From NCBI GenBank assembly GCA_031315915.1, contig JALDRK010000006.1, positions 62,001-126,000 of the forward strand: DNA of 64,000 nucleotides. The letters run 5' to 3'. The notes beneath the pieces were generated by a model, which saw nothing but the letters and a program-made list of their open reading frames with translations, was not told the origin of the DNA and ran no database searches. Position 1 is the stretch's first letter; every line of letters begins with the position of its first letter. Shown here piece by piece: positions 29,800-38,918 of the stretch. A program made the translations under genes and the position numbers. This DNA is from Nitrospirales bacterium (lineage in GTDB: Bacteria; Nitrospirota; Nitrospiria; Nitrospirales; UBA8639).

Positions 29800-29805
29800 T
29801 CGCGG

Positions 29806-31185
29806 CTACCCGATCACGACACGGCCCTTGGCGTACCGGTAGGGTTTATGTACGGAGGTTTTAACCGCAAAGAGTCCGATGAGGAGGGGACCAAATCGTC
29901 CGAGCAACATGGAAAGCATAATCATCACCTTTCCAAAGTCGGTCAGTAGAGCTGAGAAACTCCTGGTTTCCCCGTCTCCCAAAGACATGCCTACGATGCC
30001 CATGGCTGAGGTCACTTCAAACATCAGGGAGAGAAAGGGTTGCGATTCGGTTGAAGACAACAGGAGAGTCATGCCCGTAATCAGGGCTATGGCCAACATC
30101 GTGAGACAAAGAGCTTGAAGGACCAGACCGTCCGGGATGCGGCGATGAAAGACTTCCACATCCGAATTCCGGCGTAACGTACTCCACACCGTTAAAAACA
30201 CGATGGCGATGGTCGTGGTTTTAATACCTCCCGACATGCTGCCGGGGGAACCCCCAATAGCCATGAGGAGCAGGAGGGTGTAGAGCGTCGCGTCACGCAT
30301 GTCGCCGACATCGATGGTGGTGAACCCCGCCGTTCGCGAGACGGATTGAAAATACGAAATAGTGATTTTTTCTCCAATCGATAACGCTTGGAAAGTATTC
30401 GGGTTGTTCCACTCCAGAATGAGAATACCCAGCGTTCCCCCGAGAATCAGGATGAGGGAGGTGACTACCACCAGTTTGGTGTGCGTGCGCATCCGAAATC
30501 GGCGGCGATGGTAATTGTCCAGGAGATCATCGAAGACCAGGAAGCCGATGCTTCCCAAAATAATCAAGGTGGTAATGGTCAGATTGATGGTCCAGTCGGT
30601 TTGGAAAGGCATCAGGCTATCGGAAAATAAGGCAAAGCCGGCATTGTTGAAGGCGGAAACCGAATGAAAGATGCCATAATACACAGCGGTTCCCCACGCA
30701 TACTCATGCGCAAATCGTCCGGTCAGCATCAGGGCGCCGATGCCTTCAACGGTGAACGTAATCACCGTGATCATTTTGACATACCGAACCAGGCCTTGCA
30801 TGTCGAGCGTATTTAGGGTTTCCGTCAGCATCATGCGGTCCCGCAGGCCGAGCCGTCGTCCCAAAACAAGCAAGATGAGTGTGGCCATTAAGGCATATCC
30901 CAGCCCGCCGATTTGAATGAGAAAGAGAATGATCCACTGGCCGAAGAGGGTAAAATCGTGTGGGGTGTCCATGACGATCAAGCCCGTCACGCACACGGCG
31001 GATGTGGCGGTGAAGAGTGCGTCTACGATGCCGAGGTGAGTTCCGGGGGGCGTGGAGAAGGGCAACATCAGCAGACCGGCTCCAAGAACAATCAACGCGA
31101 TGGCCGCCAAGGCCACGATTTGTCCGGGGAGGAGGCGAATGCCCATGAAGCGGGCGATGAGGAGTTTGCCAAAGCCGGTTGTCAT
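29806..31185 (-). CDS. TrkH/KtrB-type potassium channel subunit
   Basis: About 459 residues from the ATG at 31185; the ORF continues 22 codons upstream from a TTG, so the start is uncertain. Four repeated membrane-pore-membrane units are visible. The filter loops read TATSAVCVTGL, SVSAFNNAGFAL, SVSRTAGFTTID and VTSAMGIVGMSLG, each with the conserved glycine or its surrounding turn. The length suits KtrB. The regulatory KtrA/TrkA partner is not in the window. Confidence 0.92.
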   Translation of the reverse strand: MTTGFGKLLIARFMGIRLLPGQIVALAAIALIVLGAGLLMLPFSTPPGTHLGIVDALFTATSAVCVTGLIVMDTPHDFTLFGQWIILFLIQIGGLGYALMATLILLVLGRRLGLRDRMMLTETLNTLDMQGLVRYVKMITVITFTVEGIGALMLTGRFAHEYAWGTAVYYGIFHSVSAFNNAGFALFSDSLMPFQTDWTINLTITTLIILGSIGFLVFDDLLDNYHRRRFRMRTHTKLVVVTSLILILGGTLGILILEWNNPNTFQALSIGEKITISYFQSVSRTAGFTTIDVGDMRDATLYTLLLLMAIGGSPGSMSGGIKTTTIAIVFLTVWSTLRRNSDVEVFHRRIPDGLVLQALCLTMLAIALITGMTLLLSSTESQPFLSLMFEVTSAMGIVGMSLGDGETRSFSALLTDFGKVMIMLSMLLGRFGPLLIGLFAVKTSVHKPYRYAKGRVVIG

Positions 31186-31251
31186 AAAAGGCACGACAGA
31201 TGAAAAAACCAATTCTTCATTGATGATATGAGTTCGGCGGTGTCTTTCCAA

Positions 31252-31558
31252 TATAGGCGCAGAGGAATTTCCGAAGTGTGCCGGATAAGGGTGATGGTAT
31301 GTGCAGGTGGATCCCGGTAACCCTCGTCTGTCCAGGTCGGTGCAGTCGAATACCGTACAGCTCAGACATAAGGAGAAAAGTCATGGTTGTCAGTGGGAGT
31401 AGAAAACAGTTCGGACTGGGCAGTTCACTGGAAATATTCAAGCACCGGAGCATGCTCGTGATCGTTCGAAAATTTTATCATGGCCCCAGGAATAGGGAAA
31501 CCGTGATTCACGGCCTGCCTTGTTGTCCGGAAAAGGCTTCTTTATAATTCTGTTCCAT
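31252..31558. other. Intergenic region before mtaB
   Basis: About 300 bases between divergent genes. A 55-codon ORF ending at 31547 has no recognisable motif. No structured element is evident. Confidence 0.3.
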
Positions 31559-32938
31559 ATGATTGCCAAGTCAGTGGGTATTCCTCGTGTCTCGTTTTAT
31601 ACGGTAGGATGCCGGTTGAATCAAGCAGAAACATCTCTCCTCCAGGATGGGTTTCGGAGGAAGGGGTTCGTTCCGGTGGCCTATGGCCAGGAGACGGATC
31701 TGTTGGTGGTGAATTCCTGTACCGTGACCGAAGGGGCGGAGTCTGATTGTCGGCGCGTGGTGCGCCAGGTGCTTCGGCATTCCCCTCAAGCCTTTGTGGC
31801 GGTGACCGGTTGTTTTGCCCAAACCGGATTACAGGCGCTACGACGGGTGGAAGGCATTGATCTGATTGTCGGCAATCAATTTAAAATGCGGCTTCCGGAC
31901 ATTCTGCTTCCTGAATCCCCTCTCACAAAGCAATCTACGCCCCTCGTGCAACATGGCCGGATTGATCAGGAGAATTTCCTGTTGGATGGAGTAGGGGAAT
32001 ACACTACCACTCGCGCCAATTTGAAAATTCAGGATGGTTGTCAGTTTATGTGTGCCTTTTGTCTGATTCCCTTTGCGCGCGGACGAGAACGAAGCCGCGT
32101 ATGGGAAGATGTGCTTCGGGAAGCGGAGGCCCTGGTGGCACGAGGGCATCGGGAGTTGGTCCTGACCGGCGTCAATATTGGTCAATATGAGGATCGAGGT
32201 CGGGATTTGCTCAGACTTATTGGAGATCTGGAAATTATCGAAGGCCTTGATCGGATCCGGATTTCCTCCATTGAACCCACTACGGTTCCCGATACATTGC
32301 TGGCTCACATGGCTATTTCCAAAAAATTGTGCCGCCATTTGCATGTGCCTTTGCAAAGCGGGGATGATGGAATCTTGCAGGCCATGAACCGCCGATACAC
32401 GATAAAAGAGTATCGGCGTTCGATGGAGCAGGCGCTAGATTACATTCCCGGGTTGTGCTTCGGAACGGATATCATGGTGGGATTTCCCGGCGAAGGAACT
32501 CGGGAGTTTCAGAATACCTATCAAGTGGTTCAGGAACTCGCCTTTGCCTATGTGCATGTATTCAGTTATTCACCCAGGCCAGGCACGGCTGCCCTTCGGC
32601 TCCCGGATAGGGTTTCACCGTCGGTGATGAAAGACCGCAGTCGTGAGCTGCATCAGTTGTCTGCATTGAAGCGGCAGGCCTTTGACCAGCAATGTCTGGG
32701 GCACGAGGTATACGTGTTGTTTGAGTCGGAAGAAAAAGGGGGCTATTGGACGGGACTCACCGACCATTATGTCCGGGTGTCGGTTCGATCCACGACCCCG
32801 CTTGCCAACCAATGGCTTCCAGTCGTCATTACCGGTGTCATGGGAGATCGGGTGGTGGGATTCCTGCAAGAGTCCGCTCAACCGGAGCTTCCGCAACCCG
32901 TCAATGCTGGTCCGGTACCGTTTGTGGATATTTCCTAA
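31559..32938 (+). CDS. mtaB: MtaB-type tRNA threonylcarbamoyladenosine methylthiotransferase
   Basis: 459 residues from the ATG at 31559; a longer ORF begins at 31520. N-terminal UPF0004 domain with the second cluster cysteines (GCRLNQAE, NSCTVT, VTGCFAQ). The radical SAM motif is CQFMCAFC within LKIQDGCQFMCAFCLIPF. The TRAM-like domain is C-terminal. The N-terminal GCRLNQAE and VNSCTVTEGA forms point to MtaB (t6A37 to ms2t6A37) rather than MiaB. It directly precedes miaB. Confidence 0.92.
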   Translation: MIAKSVGIPRVSFYTVGCRLNQAETSLLQDGFRRKGFVPVAYGQETDLLVVNSCTVTEGAESDCRRVVRQVLRHSPQAFVAVTGCFAQTGLQALRRVEGIDLIVGNQFKMRLPDILLPESPLTKQSTPLVQHGRIDQENFLLDGVGEYTTTRANLKIQDGCQFMCAFCLIPFARGRERSRVWEDVLREAEALVARGHRELVLTGVNIGQYEDRGRDLLRLIGDLEIIEGLDRIRISSIEPTTVPDTLLAHMAISKKLCRHLHVPLQSGDDGILQAMNRRYTIKEYRRSMEQALDYIPGLCFGTDIMVGFPGEGTREFQNTYQVVQELAFAYVHVFSYSPRPGTAALRLPDRVSPSVMKDRSRELHQLSALKRQAFDQQCLGHEVYVLFESEEKGGYWTGLTDHYVRVSVRSTTPLANQWLPVVITGVMGDRVVGFLQESAQPELPQPVNAGPVPFVDIS

Positions 32939-32954
32939 TGCCAGGACGATCGAC

Positions 32955-34352
32955 ATGAGTTCTTCTCAATTGCTGATGCCGCGTTCACTCAACAAGCGAC
33001 CGAGTACGGTTCCGTCCCTCTCCTCCAACACGCGAGGCCATCAGGTCTATATCGAGACTTTTGGATGTCAAATGAATGAATATGACACCGAATTGCTCCG
33101 TGCCTTGCTCAAAGAGCGGGGTTTTCGGTTTACCGCACAAGGAGAGGAAGCGGACGTGGTCTTATTTAACACGTGCGCTATTCGTGAAAATGCTCATAAT
33201 CGGCTCTACGGGCATCTGGCCGAATTTAAACGAGCCAAACAGGAACGGGGAGTCGTAATCGGGGTGTTGGGTTGCATGGCGCAAAACCTGAAAAAAGATT
33301 TATTGGAAGAACGTCCGTTCATCGATGTGCTGGTCGGTCCGGATGGGTACCGTCGGTTGCCCGATTTGCTGACCGATGCCCTGGAATCGCACAAGCGGGG
33401 CATGGCGGTGGATCTTTCAGAATCTGAAACGTATGACGATATCGTGCCTGATCGTACCGAGGGCATTAACGGGTGGATTGCCGTTATGCGGGGCTGTGAT
33501 AATTTTTGTTCCTTTTGCGTCGTGCCTTATACGCGGGGACGGGAGCGTTCGCGGGATCCCAAGGGCATTCTCGAAGAGGCCAGGCGGCTGGCCGATCAAG
33601 GGGTTCGGCAAATTACCCTGCTTGGCCAAAATGTGAATTCGTATCATTATGACCAGTGGGATTTTGCGAACTTATTAGTAGGTGTGGCGGATATCAGCGG
33701 CATCCAGCGCGTCCGATTCACGTCGCCCCACCCCAAGGATTTTCCTCCGGCACTTATTGAAGCCGTTGCCCAACATCCTCACGTGTGCCGGCACATTCAT
33801 CTGCCGCTTCAATCGGGCAATGATCGAATCTTGGAACGGATGGGGCGGAGTTATACCCAGGCGGATTATCTCTATCTGGTGGAAGCCATTCAGCGAAAAG
33901 GCCCCATTGCTCTAACCACCGATATCATTTGCGGGTTTTGTGGCGAAACCGAGCAAGAGTTTCAAGATACTATGCATGTGATGCGGTCGGTGGAATTTCA
34001 GGCTGCCTTTGTCTTTAAATATTCGGAGCGGAAGCATACCATTGCCGCGCGTAAATATCCCGATGATGTGTCCGACCCGGTTAAAGGGCAACGAGCCAAC
34101 CGGCTTGTGGAATGGCAAAAACGGGTGTCGGCAAAAAAGAATCGTTCTTTAACCGGGCGATCTGTGGAGGTGTTGGTGGAAGGACATTCGAAAAAATCCC
34201 AGTCCCAATGGATGGGGCATAGCGAATCCAATGTGACGGTGGTGTGGGATCGGTCTGAAACGCCCTGTCCGGTTGGGTCGCTGGTTTCGATCATCGTTGA
34301 TGATGCCTCCCCCTCCACCCTGTTCGGTCATCTTGTTCCAGCCGATTCATAA
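32955..34352 (+). CDS. miaB: tRNA-2-methylthio-N6-dimethylallyladenosine synthase MiaB
   Basis: 465 residues from the ATG at 32955, 16 bases after mtaB; the frame is open much further upstream only as an overlap. Cluster cysteines are in ETFGCQMNEYDTE, FNTCAIRENAH and VLGCMAQ; the radical SAM motif is CDNFCSFC in RGCDNFCSFCVVPYTRG. HLPLQSGNDRIL and the C-terminal TRAM region (residues ~395-460) complete the family layout. It methylthiolates i6A37 of tRNAs. Confidence 0.95.
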   Translation: MSSSQLLMPRSLNKRPSTVPSLSSNTRGHQVYIETFGCQMNEYDTELLRALLKERGFRFTAQGEEADVVLFNTCAIRENAHNRLYGHLAEFKRAKQERGVVIGVLGCMAQNLKKDLLEERPFIDVLVGPDGYRRLPDLLTDALESHKRGMAVDLSESETYDDIVPDRTEGINGWIAVMRGCDNFCSFCVVPYTRGRERSRDPKGILEEARRLADQGVRQITLLGQNVNSYHYDQWDFANLLVGVADISGIQRVRFTSPHPKDFPPALIEAVAQHPHVCRHIHLPLQSGNDRILERMGRSYTQADYLYLVEAIQRKGPIALTTDIICGFCGETEQEFQDTMHVMRSVEFQAAFVFKYSERKHTIAARKYPDDVSDPVKGQRANRLVEWQKRVSAKKNRSLTGRSVEVLVEGHSKKSQSQWMGHSESNVTVVWDRSETPCPVGSLVSIIVDDASPSTLFGHLVPADS

Positions 34353-34685
34353 TCCTAATCGGTTCAATTTTTTCCTATTTCCCTCATTATTCCGTCGCTT
34401 GTCTGTTCTCTTCCTGGTACTGTCCGATTCGGGTCATCCTACAGGATCTTGACCTTTCATGCGGTGAAATGAAGAGAACATGAAGGTCATGCGGCTTTTG
34501 CATGTCAGCACCTAGCGTTATGTGCCTTTTGCCTCAAGTTGACTGTCCGTTATCCGATAGAGTGGCAGTAAGCTTGTGGCTTTTGGTAGGAGGGGCGGTG
34601 CCATATTATCCCAGTCCTACTATCGGATGTTGAACTGACCAGTCCTAGACCAACCATACGACCACGCTCACAGTGTTGAGAACTC
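34353..34685. other. Intergenic region with a spaced inverted repeat
   Basis: ATCCGATAG (34554-34562) and CTATCGGAT (34620-34628) form a 9-bp inverted repeat separated by 57 bases, about 60 bases before the HDOD gene. It could be two half-operators. No promoter is confidently read. Confidence 0.35.
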
Positions 34686-35618
34686 ATGGATCCTCAAATT
34701 CTCCAGCGCATTAAAAATTGTAAAACGCTTCCGGCCATTCCCGCTCTGCCTTTGCAAGTCCTCCAAATGTGTCGTGATGAAAAAACCGACGCGAAGAAAG
34801 TCGGTGACGTCATTAGTAAAGATCCCTCGTTCGTGGCGAAATTGCTGAATGTTGCCAACTCCAGCTTTTATGGAGGCAGCCGTCATAAAGTGGCTACGGT
34901 CACTCAAGCGGTCACCTTGATGGGGATGAATTCCATTGCCACGTTGGCCTTTTGTTTTTCGTTATACCGCGATTTGCGAAAAAAAGGCGGCGGGGCCTTT
35001 GACCACACGCATTTCTGGCATCGCTGTATCCTAGCCAGTTTATCCTCAAAAATACTGGCTAAACGTGTGCGAATGGTCAACGAGGAGGAGATTTTTTTGG
35101 CCGGCCTGCTGCAGGACATCGGGATTTTGGTCATGAGCGAAGCCTTCGGAAACGAATATGGATCGCTGTATAAAAAATCCGAACAAAACCACATGGAGTT
35201 GGCATCGTTGGAGCAGACCCGGTGGAAGACGGATCATTGCGAAATTGGAGCCTGGTTATCCGAAACTTGGGAGCTACCCGAAACCTTACGCGAAGCCCTC
35301 CGGGGCAGCCATGATCCATCGCTGGCGAAAACCGAGGATGAAGGGGGCCGATTGACCGTCATGTGTGTGGCGTTGTCTGGCCGGCTGGCCGACATGTGGT
35401 GTTTCCCTGACACTGAAGCGGCCATACGGGAAGCGATTCAGAAAGCTCAGGAATATTTCCAAATCGATCCAGGGGGGCTGGTGGAGGTCGGGAAACAGAT
35501 TGCCGAAGGTATCCCCGATATGTCGAATTTTTTCCAAATGAGTTTAGGACGACCAGAGGAAATTAAAAACGTTCTGGATCTTCTTGAACAGACTGCCACC
35601 GCAACGGCCTCTGCCTAA
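34686..35618 (+). CDS. HDOD-domain protein
   Basis: 310 residues. The HDOD domain covers about 15-215: LPAIPALPLQVLQMCRDEKTDAKKVGDVISKDPSFVAKLLNVANSSFYG in the usual order, then LMGMNSIATLAF, LAGLLQDIGILV and a helical segment TDHCEIGAWLSETWELPE. The HD catalytic pair is degenerate, as in other HDOD proteins. These act as signalling scaffolds in motility and stress circuits. No partner domain is fused, and no output can be assigned. Confidence 0.88.
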   Translation: MDPQILQRIKNCKTLPAIPALPLQVLQMCRDEKTDAKKVGDVISKDPSFVAKLLNVANSSFYGGSRHKVATVTQAVTLMGMNSIATLAFCFSLYRDLRKKGGGAFDHTHFWHRCILASLSSKILAKRVRMVNEEEIFLAGLLQDIGILVMSEAFGNEYGSLYKKSEQNHMELASLEQTRWKTDHCEIGAWLSETWELPETLREALRGSHDPSLAKTEDEGGRLTVMCVALSGRLADMWCFPDTEAAIREAIQKAQEYFQIDPGGLVEVGKQIAEGIPDMSNFFQMSLGRPEEIKNVLDLLEQTATATASA

Positions 35619-35739
35619 GTCTCCTTTCATCCGGTCATATCCCTTTTCGGGTGCCCCCTCTCTCATCCATCCCTGATGCCTACGACCTTATTGGAATGCC
35701 CCCCTTTTGCTAAGGCTTCAAGTACGGTACAACAACAGG

Positions 35740-36696
35740 ATGATGATTGTGATCTTCAGTGTGACCATGTGGGTGCTCGCCGGTGCGTCGGTATTGGCCG
35801 ATTCCGGATTTGAGCCCTGGCTGTTGGAATTGAAAGCCGATGCGCGAGCCCAAGGCATTGCCGATGCCTTGCTGGAACAGGCGTTTCAAGGCGTAGAACC
35901 TCTTCCTCGTGTGTTGGAGCTGGACCGGCGCCAGCCGGAATCCACGATGACCTTTGTGGAGTATCAAGAAAACATTGTGTCGGAAGATCGAGTTCGGCGG
36001 GGACGACAGCTCTTGGCCGAACATCGAGAGGTATTGCAGGCGGTGGCTGCAAAATATGGCGTCCCGGCACGATATCTGGTCGCCCTGTGGGGCATTGAAA
36101 CCCATTATGGTCGGTTAACAGGAAGCTTTGGGGTTGTGGAAGCCCTCGCCACGTTGGCCTATGACGGTCGTCGTAGCGATTATTTTCGACAGGAATTGTT
36201 GAAGGCCTTGCGCATACTCAAAGAAGGACATATTGCATTTCCGGACATGAAGGGCTCTTGGGCAGGGGCAATGGGGCAATGTCAATTTATGCCGTCCAGC
36301 TTTTTGCGGTTTGCCGTCGATGAGACCGGTGATGGGCGAAAGGATATCTGGAACACCCAAGCCGATGTGTTTGGTTCGTCTGCGAATTATTTAGCCCAAT
36401 CCGGTTGGCGAAAAAATGAACGATGGGGTCGCAGGGTCTTACTGCCGACAGGATTTGATACCCGCCAGGCCACTCTCACTCAAACCAAGTCGTTGCGCCA
36501 ATGGCAACGTCTGGGCGTGCGCACTTTTGATGGGGCCGATTTGCCCGACAGCCATATGCAGGGAGCGATTGTTCTGCCTGATGGCCACGGAGGACCGGCT
36601 TTTTTGGTGTATGATAATTACCGGGTGATCATGAAATGGAATCGGTCTACCTACTTCGCCACCAGTGTCGGCCTCCTGGCCGATGCGTTGATGTGA
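35740..36696 (+). CDS. MltB-family lytic murein transglycosylase
   Basis: About 318 residues from the ATG pair at 35740/35743. A signal peptide (IVIFSVTMWVLAGASVLA) precedes SGFEPWLLELKADARAQGI. The catalytic glutamate is in LWGIETHYGRLTGSF; further family blocks are GSWAGAMGQCQFMPSSFL, DGRKDIWNTQADVFGSSANYLA and the C-terminal YDNYRVIMKWNRS. It cleaves peptidoglycan to 1,6-anhydromuropeptides in the periplasm. There is no lipobox, so it may be a soluble SltB-like form. Confidence 0.92.
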   Translation: MMIVIFSVTMWVLAGASVLADSGFEPWLLELKADARAQGIADALLEQAFQGVEPLPRVLELDRRQPESTMTFVEYQENIVSEDRVRRGRQLLAEHREVLQAVAAKYGVPARYLVALWGIETHYGRLTGSFGVVEALATLAYDGRRSDYFRQELLKALRILKEGHIAFPDMKGSWAGAMGQCQFMPSSFLRFAVDETGDGRKDIWNTQADVFGSSANYLAQSGWRKNERWGRRVLLPTGFDTRQATLTQTKSLRQWQRLGVRTFDGADLPDSHMQGAIVLPDGHGGPAFLVYDNYRVIMKWNRSTYFATSVGLLADALM

Positions 36697-37137
36697 CCTC
36701 CTCTTCACCTTCCTGATTAATTTTCTTGTTTCTCTCCATATTTGCACTATCAGAATACTTGTCGCGTTGATCAGGGAGAGAGGCCTCGACTTGGAATCTC
36801 TCGGCAAGAGTATGAATTCAGGACAGGTCGAGGCTGTGCCTGCCCAATCGTTTATTCGAGTATTTCTTTGTCATGGGCTCCAACTGGCGGGAAAATTTCA
36901 GATAGGTCGGGACACCCGCAAGAACAAACCATGAATGATGTCGATGACGCAAAAAGAATCGGAAAGATACGTGAAGCAGATCAAGAAAGATGGGGGTACT
37001 GACGATGCAGGAGTCAGCTACGAATACCGACTTTTCTATCAAAACACTCAGGCAATGGCGAGTGAACGATGCTTTCACGATGTCAAAAGAGACCGCTATC
37101 CAGGCATGAACGCTCATGCCGAGGTGGAGCGAACTCT
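36697..37137. other. Intergenic region without an accepted gene
   Basis: Several overlapping ORFs of 60-86 codons on the + strand run through here, the longest clean one at 36938-37141. None has a known motif, and their ribosome sites are weak. The stretch may hold gene debris next to the duplicated STAS region. Confidence 0.3.
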
Positions 37138-37491
37138 CTAAGGCGTACAGTCAGGATTTTTCTGTCTTATCGCCTCCTGCTCAGAGGTATAGATTGGCAC
37201 AATATCCGGAATATGGCTCAGTTCCAGCACATCTCGAATGCAAGCAGAGGGGTTCACAATGCTTAACCGAAGGTGATGAGGTTTCATCTTGTGATACCAG
37301 AGAAACAATTGGCCGAGACCGACGGAATCAATGGCGATAACGCCGGAGAAATCTAGGATCACATGCTGGTATCCTACCTCCTTGGCTCCCATGATCAGGG
37401 CCTCAACTCCTATGGTTGATTGGCGATCTAATTTTCCAGTCAGAGCCAGAACGGTGGTGTGATGGTCGATTTGTTCACGAACTTGAAGCAT
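37138..37491 (-). CDS. STAS-domain protein (anti-sigma factor antagonist type), copy 1
   Basis: 117 residues from the ATG at 37491, with GGAGG 8 bases upstream. A single STAS domain: VLALTGKLDRQSTIGVEALI, then VILDFSGVIAIDSVGLGQLFLWY, where the DSVGLG loop carries the phosphorylatable serine of SpoIIAA-type proteins. It probably partners an anti-sigma or switch kinase encoded elsewhere. It is about 52% identical to the copy at 38156-38503 and lies divergent from an XRE remnant. Confidence 0.88.
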   Translation of the reverse strand: MLQVREQIDHHTTVLALTGKLDRQSTIGVEALIMGAKEVGYQHVILDFSGVIAIDSVGLGQLFLWYHKMKPHHLRLSIVNPSACIRDVLELSHIPDIVPIYTSEQEAIRQKNPDCTP

Positions 37492-37502
37492 CGGGTGTAC
37501 CT

Positions 37503-37610
37503 CCAAGTTGGAAAATGAATAGGATGGAGTGAGTCAATACTCAACAGTGAATCCCTCACGGCTGAGCCGGGCAATTCCCCGATAGGCCTAGGGATATGTA
37601 TGTAAACCGT
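37503..37610. repeat. Conserved non-coding block, copy 1 (second copy 38515-38622)
   Basis: About 108 bases upstream of each STAS gene match with only about six differences at an offset of 1012 bp. The block includes the STAS ribosome site, AACAGTGAATCCCTCACGGC, small GC-rich hairpins (CGGCTGAGCCG; CGGGCAATTCCCCG) and GGCCTAGGG. It lies between the divergent STAS and XRE-like frames and probably holds both promoters. Confidence 0.7.
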
Positions 37611-37685
37611 TATGCTTATGTTCGAATATGAATACCTTTTGCCGACTATGGTTAGAACGGGATTGTCCCTCAGGCTCTTGGGGCC

Positions 37686-37805
37686 ATGGCGGGGATTCGT
37701 GAGGTTTCATGCGTGCGACTAGAGAGAGGGCAGGTTAATTCGCGATTATCCACCTTGCGAAAACTGGCATATGGTATGAATGTGAGTCTTTGTGATCTAA
37801 ATTGA
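37686..37805 (+). pseudogene. XRE-family HTH remnant, copy 1
   Basis: The frame reads MAGIREVSCVRLERGQVN, then SRLSTLRKLAYGMNVSLCDL and stop. This is the recognition-helix half and last helix of a Cro/C1-type HTH domain (compare the usual SxLERGxxNPSLxTLxKLAxALGVSLxDL). The first helices upstream are not in the same frame, so it is a truncated gene. It is divergent from STAS copy 1. Confidence 0.6.
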
Positions 37806-38155
37806 GATTAACCTCAACTCAAAGGGCGAAAGTTTCAAGCGGCAGAAAAAAGAAAAGACCGGATCGGCGTGTAGTGTCCCGTTGTAGATGAACGGGAAAT
37901 GTTGCCATTTGTGTGGGAAATATCGTTAAGCCAAGTGAAGCGATGAAAAACTGGCCCAGTCAGCAAGACCTTGTTTGTGCAGCAAAAGCCCAGGCTTCAA
38001 ACGGAATGGTGATGGAGAAAGGTAATGAGCCTGTGCATGTCATACCTTTCTCGAAGTCGGCATGTGCTTCCGCTTCGAGATTGTCTTTCATGGATGACTC
38101 TGTCTGCACGCTATGACCAGTATGCTCGGGTTTCATCAGAGGACTAAAAAACCTC
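37806..38155. other. Spacer between the two STAS/XRE copies
   Basis: About 350 bases that are not shared by the two copies. Two overlapping ~67-codon ORFs on opposite strands (37913-38116 and 37960-38163) have no known motif. Nothing is assigned. Confidence 0.3.
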
Positions 38156-38503
38156 CTACCCAAACGCCCCGGCGTACTCTACCGCCTCGTGTTCGGATTC
38201 ATAGATTGAGACAATTTCCGAAATATGTGCCCAGTCTAAATGGTTACGAACGTGATCTTGCGGTTTCACAATGCTGATCTTTACGCCATGTGGTCGCATA
38301 TTGTGATACCAGAGGAACAATTCACCTAGGCCGGTCGAATCAATCTCCGTCACGCCGGAGAAGTCCAGGATGATGTGGTGACAGCCTGTTTCCTTGGCCC
38401 CCAATATCCTGGCTTGGATGCCAATGGTGGTACGACGGTTAAATCGGCCGATGAGGGTAAGGACTGTTTTTTGGTGCTTGTGTTGTTCACGAACTTGAAG
38501 CAT
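38156..38503 (-). CDS. STAS-domain protein (anti-sigma factor antagonist type), copy 2
   Basis: 115 residues from the ATG at 38503 with the same GGAGG context as copy 1. STAS core: VLTLIGRFNRRTTIGIQARI and IILDFSGVTEIDSTGLGELFLWY, keeping the D-S-x-G-L-G switch loop. The two copies differ most in their C-terminal thirds and in charge, so they may have separated in partner choice after duplication. Confidence 0.88.
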   Translation of the reverse strand: MLQVREQHKHQKTVLTLIGRFNRRTTIGIQARILGAKETGCHHIILDFSGVTEIDSTGLGELFLWYHNMRPHGVKISIVKPQDHVRNHLDWAHISEIVSIYESEHEAVEYAGAFG

Positions 38504-38697
38504 CGGGGCTACCTCCAAGTTGGAAAATGGATAGGATGGCGTGATTCATTACTCAACAGTGAATCCCTCACGGCTGGGCCGGGCAATTCCCCGATAGGCC
38601 TAGGGTTATGTATGTAAAATATAATGCAAGGTTTTATTACCAACATTCTTTGTCTACCACGGTTAGCTCGTGGACTACTTTTCAGGATCTTGGCCCT

Positions 38698-38904
38698 ATG
38701 GCAGGGATTCATGAGGTTTCATGCGTGCGACTAGAGGGAGAGCAGGTTAATCCGCGATTGTCCGCCACACGAAAACTGAAACAGGCTTTGGCTGTGAGTG
38801 TCTCTGACCTGATTGATCTACCTCAAACCAAAGCAGGGAAGTCTCATGGTCCGGACCAAAGGAAGGACCAAGTGGAATTTAGAATTGTTTGCCGTGGAGG
38901 ATGA
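38698..38904 (+). pseudogene. XRE-family HTH remnant, copy 2
   Basis: Reads MAGIHEVSCVRLEGEQVNPR, then LSATRKLKQALAVSVSDLIDL, followed by a basic tail to 38904. The frame is open upstream to 38608 and includes QDLG just before MAGI, which matches helix 2 of an XRE domain. Helix 1 and a ribosome site are missing. It corresponds to copy 1 at a 1012-bp offset. Confidence 0.55.
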
Positions 38905-38918
38905 TCAGGGGGCGCCCT

